Below, in pieces: positions 1 through 13,600 of a stretch of 64,000 bases of DNA. Every line of letters begins with the position of its first letter. The stretch's first letter is position 1. A model generated the notes under the pieces. The model was not told the origin of the DNA. It saw only the letters and a program-made list of their open reading frames with translations, and did not search any database. The DNA lies in NCBI GenBank assembly GCA_949987565.1, contig OX465104.1, positions 25,321,757 to 25,385,756 of the forward strand, written 5' to 3'. The stretch comes from Luidia sarsii. Lineage: Eukaryota > Echinodermata > Asteroidea > Paxillosida > Luidiidae. Both the position numbers and the translations under genes were made by a program.

Positions 1-660
1 GACATTGCAGGAGAGTGGTATGTATCACAGTCAGGCGCATTGCTGAATCGAAACATGATATGGTAGGAGAGTGACGTGTATCATTGTCATGCACATAGCG
101 GTATTGAAACATGATATGGCAGGAGAGAGACATGTATCAAAGTCAGGAGCATTGCAGTATTGAAACATGACATGGCAGGGGAGTGACGTGTATCATAGTC
201 AGATGCATTGCAGTATTGAAACATGACATGGCAGGAGAGAGACATGTATCACGGTCAGGCACATTGTGGTATTGAAATATGATATGGCAGGAGAGTGATG
301 TGTATCACAGTCAGGTGCATTGCGGTAAACATCACATGGCAGGAGAGAGACTTGTATCACAGTCAGGCGCATTGCGGTATTGAAACATGACATGGCAGGA
401 GAGTGACGTGTATCACATTCAGGCACATTGCGGTATTGAAACATGACATGGCAGGAGAGTGACGTGTATCACGGTCAGGCACATTAAGGTATTGAAACAT
501 GACATGGCAGGAGAGTGATGTGTATCACAGTCGGCCACGTAGCGGTATTGAAACATGATATGGCAGGAGAGAGACATGTATCACAGTCAGGAGCATTGCG
601 GTATTGAAACATGACATGGCAGGAGAGAGACTTGTATCACAGTCAGGCGCATTGCGGTAT
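1..660. repeat. higher-order copy, partner of 7818-8477
   Basis: This stretch matches 7818-8477 at an offset of 7817 bp, including rare variants such as GCTGAATCGAAACATGATAT near the start. The offset equals 140 monomers of 56 bp corrected for six 52-bp monomers, one monomer with two extra A (near 1943) and one with a missing base (near 1565). The match breaks down near 660/8477. Confidence 0.85.
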
Positions 661-696
661 TGAAACATGACATGGCAGGAGAGTGACATGTATCAC

Positions 697-1560
697 AGTC
701 AGGTGCATCGCGGTATTGAAACATGACATGGCAGGAGAGTGACTTGTATCATAGTCAGGCGCATTGCGGTATTGAAACATGACATGGCAGGAGAGTGATG
801 TGTATCACAATCAGGCGCATGTCGGTATTGAAACAGCACATGACAGGAGAATGACGTGTATTACAGTCAGTTGCATTGCGGTATTGAAACATGACATGGC
901 AGGAGAGTGACGTGTATCACAGTCAGGTGCATTGCGGTAAACATGACATGGCAGGAGAGAGACTTGTATCACAGTCAGACGCATTGCGGTATTGAAACAT
1001 GACATGGCAGGAGAGTGACATGTATCACAGTCGGCCACATAGCGGTATTGAAACATGATATGGCAGGAGAGAGACATGTATCACAGTCAGGAGCATTGCG
1101 GTATTGAAACATGACATGGCAAGAGAGTGACGTGTATCACAGTCAGGCTCATTGCGGTATTGAAACATGACATGGCAGGAGAGTGACATGTATCACAGTC
1201 GGCCACATAGCGGTATTGAAACATGATATGGCAGGAGAGAGTTATGTATCACAGTCAGGCGCATTGCGGTATTGAAACATGACATGGCAGGAGAGTGACG
1301 TGTATCACAGTCAGGCACATTGCGGTATTGAAACATGACATGGCAGGAGAGTGACGTGTATCACAGTCAGGCTCATTGCAGTATTGAAACACGACATTGC
1401 AGGAGAGTGGCATGTATCACAGTCAGTCGCATTGCGGTATTGAAACATGACATGGAAGGAGAGTGACGTGTATCACGGTCAGACACATTGCGGTATTGAA
1501 ATATGATATGGCAGGAGAGAGACATGTATCACAGTCAGGAGCATTGCGGTATTGAATCAT
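697..1560. repeat. higher-order copy, partner of 10246-11109
   Basis: This matches 10246-11109 at an offset of 9549 bp. Both start in monomers with GGTGCATCGCGG, share the GCATGTCGG and GACAGGAGAATGACG monomers, and end in a monomer reading GAATCATGACATG. Small differences exist, for example GGTATTG versus GGTGTTG near 825/10374. Confidence 0.8.
908..925. other. example of the dyad-symmetric element in each 56-bp monomer
   Basis: TGACGTGTATCACAGTCA is an imperfect inverted repeat: TGAC-GTG, a TAT centre, CAC, one unpaired A, then GTCA. It is present in consensus-type monomers throughout 1-55675; many copies have GACATG in place of GACGTG, which weakens one pair. It could be a protein-binding dyad, or chance symmetry multiplied by tandem amplification. 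Confidence 0.4.
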
Positions 1561-1748
1561 GACATGCCAGAGAGTGACGTGTATCACGGTCAGGCACATT
1601 GCAGTATTGAAATATGATATGGCAGGAGAGAGACATGTATCACAGTCAGGAGCATTGCGGTATTGAAAGATGACATGGCAAAGGAGTGACGTGTATCACA
1701 GTCAGGCGCATTGCGGTATTGAAAGATGACATGGCAGGAGAGAGACAT

Positions 1749-2694
1749 GTATCACAGTCAGGAGCATTGCGGTATTGAATCATGACATGTTAAGAGAGTG
1801 ACGTGTATCACAGTCAGGCGCATTGCGGTATTAAAACATGACATGGCAGGAGATTGACGTGTATCACAGTCAGGTGTATTGCAGTATTGAAACATGACGT
1901 GACAGGAGAGTAACGTTGATCACGGTCAGGCACATTGCGGTATTAAAAAACATGACATGGCAGGAGAGTGACGTGTATCACGGTCAGGCACATTGCAGTA
2001 TTGAAATATGATATGGCAGGAGAGAGACATGTATCACCGTCAGGAGCATTGCGGTATTGAAACATGATATGGCAGGAGAGTGACGTGTATCACAGTCAGG
2101 CGCATTGCGGTATTAAAACATGACATGGCAGGAGATTGACGTGTATCACGGTCAGGTGTATTGCGGTATTGAAACATGACGTGGCAGGAGAGTAACTTGT
2201 ATCACAGTCAGGGGCATTTTGGTATTGAAACATTACACGGCAGGAGATTGACGTGAATGACAATCAGGTGTATTGCGGTATTGAAACATGACATGGCAGG
2301 AGATCGACGTATATCATAGTCAGGCGCATTGCGGTATTGAAACATGACATGGAATGAGAGTGACGTGTATCACGGTCAGGTGTATTGTGGTATTGAAACA
2401 TGACGTGGCAGGAGAGTAACTTGTATCACAGTCAGGCGCATTTTGGTATTGAAACATTACGTGGCAGGAGATTGACGTGAATCACAATCAGGTGTATTGC
2501 GGTATTGAAACATGACATGGCAGGAGAGTGACGTGTATCACGCTCAGGCACATTGCAGTATTGAAACACGACATTGCAGGAGAGTGGCATGTATCACAGT
2601 CAGTCGCATTGCTGAATTGGAACATGATATGGCAGGAGAGTGACGTGTATCATGGTCATGCACATAGCGGTATTGAAACATGATATGGCAGGAG
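1749..2694. repeat. higher-order copy, partner of 3319-4262
   Basis: This matches 3319-4262 at an offset of 1570 bp before about 1945 and 1568 bp (28 monomers) after it. The step of two is explained by two extra A in the first copy (TATTAAAAAACAT near 1941-1953). Both copies carry the rare TATCACCGTCAGGAGC monomer (about 2033 and 3601). Confidence 0.82.
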
Positions 2695-3969
2695 AGTGAC
2701 GTGTATCACAGTCAGGCGCATTGCGGTATTAAAACATGACATGGCAGGAGATTGACGTGTATCACGGTCAGGTGTATTGCGGTATTGAAACATGACGTGG
2801 CAGGAGAGTAACTTGTATCACAGTCAGGGGCATTTTGGTATTGAAACATTACATGGCAGGAGATTGATGTGAATCACAATCAGGTGTATTGCGGTATTGA
2901 AACATGACATGGCAGGAGAGTGATGTGTATCACACTCAGGCACATTGCAGTATTGAAACAGGACATGGCAGGAGAGTGACGTGTATCACAATTAGGCACA
3001 TTGCAGTATTGAAACACGACATTGCAGGAGAGTGGCATGTATCACAGTCAGTCGCATTGCTGAATTGAAACATGATATGGCACGAGAGTGACGTGTATCA
3101 TGGTCATGCATATAGCGGTATTGGAACATGATATGGCAGGACAGAGACGTGTATCACAGTCAGGTGCATTGCAGTATTGAAACCTGACATGGCAGGAGAG
3201 TGACATGTATCACGGTCAGGCACATTGCGGTATTGAAATATGATATGGCAGGAGAGAGACATGTATCACAGTTAGGAGCATTGCGGTATTGAAAGATGAC
3301 ATGGCAAAGGAGTGACGTGTATCACAGTCAGGAGCATTGCGGTATTGAATCATGACATGGCAAGAGAGTGACGTGTATCACAGTCAGGCGCATTGCGGTA
3401 TTAAAACATGACATGGCAGGAGATTGACGTGTATCACAGTCAGGTGTATTGCGGTATTGAAACATGACGTGGCAGGAGAGTAACGTTGATCACGGTCAGG
3501 CACATTGCGGTATTGAAACATGACATGGCAGGAGAGTGACGTGTATCACGGTCAGGCACATTGCAGTATTGAAATATGATATGGCAGGAGAGAGACATGT
3601 ATCACCGTCAGGAGCATTGCGGTATTGAAACATGATATGCCAGGAGAGTGACGTGTATCACAGTCAGGCGCATTGCGGTATTAAAACATGACATGGCAGG
3701 AGATTGACGTGTATCACGGTCAGGTGTATTGCGGTATTGAAACATGACGTGGCAGGAGAGTAACTTGTATCACAGTCAGGGGCATTTTGGTATTGAAACA
3801 TTACACGGCAGGAGATTGACGTGAATGACAATCAGGTGTATTGCGGTATTGAAACATGACATGGCAGGAGATCGACGTATATCATAGTCAGGCGCATTGC
3901 GGTATTGAAACATGACATGGAATGAGAGTGACGTGTATCACGGTCAGGTGTATTGTGGTATTGAAACAT

Positions 3970-5210
3970 GACGTGGCAGGAGAGTAACTTGTATCACAGT
4001 CAGGCGCATTTTGGTATTGAAACATTACATGGCAGGAGATTGACGTGAATCACAATCAGGTGTATTGCGGTATTGAAACATGACATGGCAGGAGAGTGAC
4101 GTGTATCACACTCAGGCACATTGCAGTATTGAAACACGACATTGCAGGAGAGTGGCATGTATCACAGTCAGTCGCATTGCTGAATTGGAACATGATATGG
4201 CAGGAGAGTGACGTGTATCATGGTCATGCACATAGCGGTATTGAAACATGATATGGCAGGAGAGAGACATGTATCACAGTCAGGAGCATTGCGGTATTGA
4301 AACATGACATGGCAGGAGAGTGACGTGTATCATAGTCAGGTGCATTGCAGTATTGAAACATGACATGGCAGGAGAGTGACATGTATCACGGTCAGGCACA
4401 TTGTGGTATTGAAATATGATATGGCAGGAGAGTGATGTGTATCACAGTCAGGTGCATTGCGGTAAACATTATATGGCAGGAGAGAGACTTGTATCACAGT
4501 CAGGCGCATTGCGGTATTGAAACATGACATGGCAGGAAAGTGACGTGTATCACATTCAGGCACATTGCGGTATTGAAACATGACATGGCAGGAGAGTGAC
4601 GTGTATCACGGTCAGGCACATTAAGGTATTGAAACATGACATGGCAGGAGAGTGACGTGTATCACAGTCGGCCACGTAGCGGTATTGAAACATGATATGG
4701 CAGGAGAGAGACATGTATCACAGTCAGGAGCATTGCGGTATTGAAACATGACATGGCAGGAGAGAGACTTGTATCACAGTCAGGCGCATTGCGGTATTGA
4801 AACATGACATTGCAGGAGAGTGACGTGTATCACAGTCAGGTGCATTGCGGTAAACATGACATGGCAGGAGAGAGACTTGTATCACAGTCAGGCGCATTGC
4901 GGTATTGAAACATGACATGGCAGGAGAGCGACGTGTATCACAGTCAGGAGCATTGCGGTATTGAAACATGACATGGCAGGAGAGTGACGTGTATCACGGT
5001 CAGGCACATTGTGGTATTAAAACATGACATGGCAGGAGATTGACGTGTATCACAGTCAGGTGTATTGCGGTATTAAAACATGACATGGCAGGAGATTGAC
5101 GTGTATCACAGTCAGGTGTATTGCGGTATTGAAACATGACGTGGCAGGAGAGTAACGTGTATCACGGTCAGGCACATTGCGGTATTGAAACATGACATGG
5201 CAGGAGAGTG
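3970..5210. repeat. higher-order copy, partner of 6538-7778
   Basis: This matches 6538-7778 at an offset of 2568 bp, equal to 46 monomers of 56 bp less two 52-bp monomers (4459 and 4847; their partners lie at 7027 and 7415). A few base differences occur, for example GGCGCATTTTGG versus GGGGCGTTTTGG near the left end. Confidence 0.85.
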
Positions 5211-6537
5211 ACGTGTATCACAGTCAGGCGCATTGCGGTATTAAAACATGACATGGCAGGAGATTGACGTGTATCACGGTCAGGTGTATTGCGGTATTGA
5301 AACATGACGTGGCAGGGGAGTAACTTGTATCACAGTTAGGGGCATTTTGGTATTGAAACATTACATGGCAGGAGATTGATGTGAATCACAATCAGGTGTA
5401 TTGCGGTATTGAAACATGACATGGCAGGAGAGTGACGTGTATCACACTCAGGCACATTGCAGTATTGAAACAGGACATGGCAGGAGAGTGACGTGTATCA
5501 CAATTAGGCACATTGCAGTATTGAAACACGACATTGCAGGAGAGTGGCATGTATCACAGTCAGTCGCATTGCTGAATTGAAACATGATATGGCACGAGAG
5601 TGACGTGTATCATGGTCATGCATATAGCGGTATTGGAACATGATATGGCAGGACAGAGACGTGTATCACAGTCAGGTGCATTGCAGTATTGAAACCTGAC
5701 ATGGCAGGAGAGTGACATGTATCACGGTCAGGCACATTGCGGTATTGAAATATGATATGGCAGGAGAGAGACATGTATCACAGTCAGGAGCATTGCGGTA
5801 TTGAAAGATGACATGGCAAAGGAGTGACGTGTATCACAGTCAGGCGCATTGCGGTATTGAAAGATGACATGGCAGGAGAGAGACATGTATCACAGTCAGG
5901 AGCATTGCGGTATTGAATCATGACATGGCAAGAGAGTGACGTGTATCACAGTCAGGCGCATTGCGGTATTAAAACATGACATGGCAGGAGATTGACGTGT
6001 ATCACAGTCAGGTGTATTGCGGTATTGAAACATGACGTGGCAGGAGAGTAACGTTGATCACGGTCAGGCACATTGCGGTATTGAAACATGACATGGCAGG
6101 AGAGTGACGTGTATCACGGTCAGGCACATTGCAGTATTGAAATATGATATGGCAGGAGAGAGACATGTATCACAGTCAGGAGCATTGCGGTATTGAAACA
6201 TGACATGGGAGGAGAGTGACGTGTATCACACTCAGGCACATTGCAGTATTGAAACAGGACATGGCAGGAGAGTGACGTGTATCACAATCAGGTGCATTGC
6301 GGTATTGAAACATGACATTGCAGGAGAGTGGCATGTATCACAGTCAGTCGCATTGCTGAATTGGAACATGATATGGCAGGAGAGTGACTTGTATCATGGT
6401 CATGCACATAGCGGTATTGAAACATGATATGGCAGGAGAGTGACGTGTATCACAGTCAGGCGCATTGCGGTATTAAAACATGACATGGCAGGAGATTGAC
6501 GTGTATCACGGTCAGGTGTATTGCGGTATTGAAACAT

Positions 6538-7778
6538 GACGTGGCAGGAGAGTAACTTGTATCACAGTCAGGGGCGTTTTGGTATTGAAACATTACATGG
6601 CAGGAGATTGACGTGAATCACAATCAGGTGTATTGCGGTATTGAAACATGACATGGCAGGAGAGTGACGTGTATCACACTCAGGCACATTGCAGTATTGA
6701 AACACGACATTGCAGGAGAGTGGCATGTATCACAGTCAGTCGCATTGCTGAATTGGAACATGATATGGCAGGAGAGTGACGTGTATCATGGTCATGCACA
6801 TAGCGGTATTGAAACATGATATGGCAGGAGAGACACATGTATCACAGTCAGGAGCATTGCGGTATTGAAACATGACATGGCAGGAGAGTGACGTGTATCA
6901 TAGTCAGGTGCATTGCAGTATTGAAACATGACATGGCAGGAGAGTGACATGTATCACGGTCAGGCACATTGTGGTATTGAAATATGATATGGCAGGAGAG
7001 TGATGTGTATCACAGTCAGGTGCATTGCGGTAAACATCACATGGCAGGAGAGAGACTTGTATCACAGTCAGGCGCATTGCGGTATTGAAACATGACATGG
7101 CAGGAGAGTGACGTGTATCACATTCAGGTACATTGCGGTATTGAAACATGACATTGCAGGAGAGTGACATGTATCACGGTCAGGCACATTAAGGTATTGA
7201 AACATGACATGGCAGGAGAGTGACGTGTATCACAGTCGGCCACGTAGCGGTATTGAAACATGATATGGCAGGAGAGAGACATGTATCACAGTCAGGAGCA
7301 TTGCGGTATTGAAACATGACATGGCAGGAGAGAGACTTGTATCACAGTCAGGCGCATTGCGGTATTGAAACATGACATTGCAGGAGAGTGACGTGTATCA
7401 CAGTCAGGTGCATTGCGGTAAACATGACATGGCAGGAGAGAGACTTGTATCACAGTCAGGCGCATTGCGGTATTGAAACATGACATGGCAGGAGAGCGAC
7501 GTGTATCACAGTCAGGAGCATTGCGGTATTGAAACATGACATGGCAGGAGAGTGACGTGTATCACGGTCAGGCACATTGTGGTATTAAAACATGACATGG
7601 CAGGAGATTGACGTGTATCACAGTCAGGTGTATTGCGGTATTAAAACATGACATGGCAGGAGATTGACGTGTATCACAGTCAGGTGTATTGCGGTATTGA
7701 AACATGACGTGGCAGGAGAGTAACGTGTATCACGGTCAGGCACATTGCGGTATTGAAACATGACATGGCAGGAGAGTG
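6538..7778. repeat. higher-order copy, partner of 3970-5210
   Basis: Second copy of the 46-monomer-offset duplication. It is followed directly by the segment that matches the left edge of the window (7818 onward), so the left 9 kb of the array is a mosaic of overlapping duplications. Confidence 0.83.
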
Positions 7779-10674
7779 ACGTGTATCACAATCAGGCACA
7801 TTGCAGTATTGAAACACGACATTGCAGGAGAGTGGTATGTATCACAGTCAGGCGCATTGCTGAATCGAAACATGATATGGTAGGAGAGTGACGTGTATCA
7901 TTGTCATGCACATAGCGGTATTGAAACATGATATGGCAGGAGAGAGACATGTATCAAAGTCAGGAGCATTGCAGTATTGAAACATGACATGGCAGGGGAG
8001 TGACGTGTATCATAGTCAGATGCATTGCAGTATTGAAACATGACATGGCAGGAGAGAGACATGTATCACGGTCAGGCACATTGTGGTATTGAAATATGAT
8101 ATGGCAGGAGAGTGATGTGTATCACAGTCAGGTGCATTGCGGTAAACATCACATGGCAGGAGAGAGACTTGTATCACAGTCAGGCGCATTGCGGTATTGA
8201 AACATGACATGGCAGGAGAGTGACGTGTATCACATTCAGGCACATTGCGGTATTGAAACATGACATGGCAGGAGAGTGACGTGTATCACGGTCAGGCACA
8301 TTAAGGTATTGAAACATGACATGGCAGGAGAGTGACGTGTATCACAGTCGGCCACGTAGCGGTATTGAAACATGATATGGCAGGAGAGAGACATGTATCA
8401 CAGTCAGGAGCATTGCGGTATTGAAACATGACATGGCAGGAGAAAGACTTGTATCACAGTCAGGCGCATTGCGGTATTGAAACATGACTTTGCAGGAGAG
8501 TGATGTGTATCACAGTCAGGTGCATTGCGGTAAACATCACATGGCAGGAGAGAGACTTGTATCACAGTCAGGTGCATTGCGGTATTGAAACATGACATGG
8601 CAGGAGAGTGACGTGTATCACATTCAGGCACATTGCGGTATTGAAGCATGACATGGCAGGAGAGTGACGTCTATCACGGTCAGGCACATTAAGGTATTGA
8701 AACATGACATGGCAGGAGAGTGACGTGTATCACAGTCGGCCACGTAGCGGTATTGAAACATGATATGGCAGGAGAGAGACATGTATCACAGTCAGGAGCA
8801 TTGCGGTATTGAAACATGACATGGCAGGAGAGAGACTTGTATCACAGTCAGGCGCATTGCGGTATTGAAACATGACATTGCAGGAGAGTGACGTGTATCA
8901 CAGTCAGGTGCATTGCGGTAAACATCACATGGCAGGAGAGAGACTTGTATCACAGTCAGGCGCATTGTGGTATTGAAACATGACATGGGAGGAGATTGAC
9001 GTGAATCACAATCAGGTGTATTGCGGTATTGAAACATGACATGGCAGGAGATCAACGTATATCATAGTCAGGCGCATTGCAGTATTGAAACATGACATGG
9101 AAGGGAAGTGATGTGTATCACAGTCAGGCGCATTATGGTATTGAAACATGATATTGCAGGAGAGAGCATGTATCACAGTCAGGAGCATTGCGGTATTGAA
9201 ACATGACATGGCAGGAGAGTGACGTGTATCACGGTCAGGCACATTGTGGTATTAAAACATGACATGGCAGGAGATTGACGTGTATCACAGTCAGGTGTAT
9301 TGCGGTATTAAAACATGACATGGCAGGAGATTGACGTGTATCACAGTCAGGTGTATTGCGGTATTGAAACATGACGTGGCAGGAGAGTAACGTGTATCAC
9401 GGTCAGGCACATTGCGGTATTGAAACATGACATGGCAGGAGAGTGACGTGTATCACAATCAGGCACATTGCAGTATTGAAACACGACATTGCAGGAGAGT
9501 GGTATGTATCACAGTCAGGCGCATTGCTGAATTGAAACATGATATGGTAGGAGAGTGACGTGTATCATTGTCATGCACATAGCGGTATTGAAACATGATA
9601 TGGCAGGAGAGAGACATGTATCAAAGTCAGGAGCATTGCAGTATTGAAACATGACATGGCAGGGGAGTGACGTGTATCATAGTCAGATACATTGCAGTAT
9701 TGAAACATGACATGGCAGGAGAGAGACATGTATCACGGTCAGGCACATTGCGGTATTGAAATATGATATGGCAGGAGAGAGACATGTACATGTATCACAG
9801 TCAGGCGCATTGTGGTATTGAAACATGACATGGCAGGAGATTGACGTGTATCACAGTCAGGTGTATTGCGGTATTGAAACATGTCATGGCAGGATAGTGA
9901 CGTGTATCACAGTCAGGCACATTGCACTATTGAAACAGGATATGGCAGGAGAGTGACGTGTATCACAGTCAGGCACATTGCGGTATTAAACATGACATGG
10001 CAGGAGAGTGACATCTATCACAGTCAGGCACATTGCGGTATTGAAACATGACTTGAAAGGAGAGTGACGTGTATCATGGTCATGCAAATAGCGGTATTGA
10101 AACATGATATGGCAGAAGAGAGACATGTATCAAAGTCAGGAGCATTGCGGTATTGAAACATGACATGGCAGGAGATTGACGTGTATCACACTCAGGTGTA
10201 TTGCGGTATTGAAACATGACGTGGCAGGAGAGTGACGTGTATCACAGTCAGGTGCATCGCGGTATTGAAACATGACATGGCAGGAGAGTGACTTGTATCA
10301 TAGTCAGGCGCATTGCGGTATTGAAACATGACATGGCAGGAGAGTGATGTGTATCACAATCAGGCGCATGTCGGTGTTGAAACAGCACATGACAGGAGAA
10401 TGACGTGTATTACAGTCAGTTGCATTGCGGTATTGAAACATGACATGGCAGGAGAGTGACGTGTATCACAGTCAGGTGCATTGCGGTAAACATGACATGG
10501 CAGGAGAGAGACTTGTATCACAGTCAGGTGCATTGCGGTATTGAAACATGACATGGCAGGAGAGTGACATGTATCACAGTCGGCCACATAGCGGTATTGA
10601 AACATGATATGGCAGGAGAGAGTTATGTATCACAGTCAGGAGCATTGCGGTATTGAAACATGACATGGCAAGAG

Positions 10675-13600
10675 AGTGACGTGTATCACAGTCAGGCTCA
10701 TTGCGGTATTGAAACATGACATGGCAGGAGAGTGACATGTATCACAGTTGGCCACATAGCGGTATTGAAACATGATATGGCAGGAGAGAGTTATGTATCA
10801 CAGTCAGGCGCATTGCGGTTTTGAAACATGACATGGCAGGAGAGTGACGTGTATCACGGTCAGGCACATTGCGGTATTGAAACATGACATGGCAGGAGAG
10901 TGACGTGTATCACAGTCAGGCTCATTGCAGTATTGAAACACGACATTGCAGGAGAGTGGCATGTATCACAGTCAGTCGCATTGCGGTATTGAAACATGAC
11001 ATGGAAGGAGAGTGACGTGTATCACGGTCAGACACATTGCGGTATTGAAATATGATATGGCAGGAGAGAGACATATATCACAGTCAGGAGCATTGCGGTA
11101 TTGAATCATGACATGGCAAGAGAGTGACGTGTATCACAGTCAGGCGCATTGCGGTATTAAAACATGACATGGCAGGAGATTGACGTGTATCACAGTCAGG
11201 TGTATTGCGGTATTGAAACATGACGTGGCAGGAGAGTAACGTTTATCACGGTCAGGCACATTGCGGTATTGAAACATGACATGGCAGGAGAGTGACGTGT
11301 ATCACGGTCAGGCACATTGCAGTATTGAAATATGATATGGCAGGAGAGAGACATGTATCACCGTCAGGAGCATTGCGGTATTGAAACATGATATGGCAGG
11401 AGAGTGACGTGTATCACAGTCAGGCGCATTGCGGTATTAAAACATGACATGGCAGGAGATTGACGTGTATCACGGTCAGGTGTATTGCGGTATTGAAACA
11501 TGACGTGGCAGGAGAGTAACTTGTATCACAGTCAGGGGCATTTTGGTATTGAAACATTACATGGCAGGAGATTGATGTGAATCACAATCAGGTGTATTGC
11601 GGTATTGAAACATGACATGGCAGGAGAGTGACGTGTATCACACTCAGGCACATTGCAGTATTGAAACAGGGCATGGCAGGAGAGTGACGTGTATCACAAT
11701 CAGGCACATTGCAGTATTGAAACACGACATTGCAGGAGAGTGGCATGTATCACAGTCAGTCGCATTGCTGAATTAAAACATGATATGGCAGGAGAGTGAC
11801 GTGTATCATGGTCATGCATATAGCGGTATTGGAACATGATATGGCAGGACAGAGACGTGTATCACAGTCAGGTGCATTGCAGTATTGAAAGATGACATGG
11901 CAGGAGAGTGACATGTATCACGGTCAGGCGCATTGCGGTATTGAAAGATGACATGGCAGGAGAGAGACATGTATCACAGTCAGGAGCATTGCGGTATTGA
12001 ATCATGACATGGCAAGAGAGTGACGTGTATCACAGTCAGGCGCATTGCGGTATTAAAACATGACATGGCAGGAGATTGACGTGTATCACAGTCAGGTGTA
12101 TTGCGGTATTGAAACATGACGTGGCAGGAGAGTAACGTTGATCACGGTCAGGCACATTGCGGTATTGAAACATGACATGGCAGGAGAGTAACGTTGATCA
12201 CGGTCAGGTGTATTGCGGTATTGAAACATGACATGGCAGGAGAGTGACGTGTATCACGGTCAGGCACATTGCAGTATTGAAATATGATATGGCAGGAGAT
12301 TGACGTGTATCACGGTCAGGTGTATTGCGGTATTGAAACATGACGTGGCAGGAGAGTAACTTGTATCACAGTCAGGGGCATTTTGGTATTGAAACATTAT
12401 ATGGCAGGAGATTGATGTGAATCACAATCAGGTGTATTGCGGTATTGAAACATGACATGGCAGGAGAGTGACGTGTATCACACTCAGGCACATTGCAGTA
12501 TTGAAACAGGACATGGCAGGAGAGTGACGTGTATCACAATCAGGCACATTGCAGTATTGAAACATGACATGGCAGGAGAGAGACTTGTATCACAGTCAGG
12601 CGCATTGCGGTATTGAAACATGACATGGCAGGAGAGTGACATGTATCACAGTCAGGTGCATCGCGGTATTGAAACATGACATGGCAGGAGAGTGACGTGT
12701 ATCACAGTCAGGCCCATTGCGGTATTGAAACATGACATGGGAGGAGAGTGACGTGTATCATAGTCAGGCGCATTGCGGTATTGAAACATGACATGGCAGG
12801 AGAGTGATGTGTATCACAATCAGGCGCATGTCGGTATTGAAACAGCACATGACAGGAAAATGACGTGTATTACAGTCAGTTGCATTGCGGTATTGAAACA
12901 TGACATGGCAGGAGAGTGACGTGTATCACAGTCAGGTGTATTGCGGTATTGAAACATGACGTGGCAGGAGATTGACGTGTATCACGGTCAGGTGTATTGC
13001 GGTATTGAAACATGACGTGGCAGGAGAGTAACTTGTATCACAGTCAGGGGCATTTTGGTATTGAAACATTACATGGCAGGAGATTGATGTGAATCACAAT
13101 CAGGTGTATTGCGGTATTGAAACATGACATGGCAGGAGAATGACGTGTATCACACTCAGGCACATTGCAGTATTGAAACACGACATTGCAGGAGAGTGGC
13201 ATGTATCACAGTCAGTCGCATTGCTGAATTGAAACATGATATGGCAGGAGAGTGACGTGTATCATGGTCATGCATATACCGGTATTGGAACATGATATGG
13301 CAGGACAGAGACGTGTATCACAGTCAGGTGCATTGCAGTATTGAAACCTGACATGGCAGGAGAGTGACATGTATCACGGTCAGGCACATTGCGGTATTGA
13401 AATATGATATGGCAGGAGAGAGACATGTATCACAGTCAGGAGCATTGCGGTATTGAAAGATGACATGGCAAAAGAGTGACGTGTATCACAGTCAGGCGCA
13501 ATGCGGTATTGAAAGATGACATGGAAGGAGAGTGACATGTATCACAGTCAGTCGCATTGCTAAATTGAAACATGATATTGTAGGAGAGTGACGTGTATTA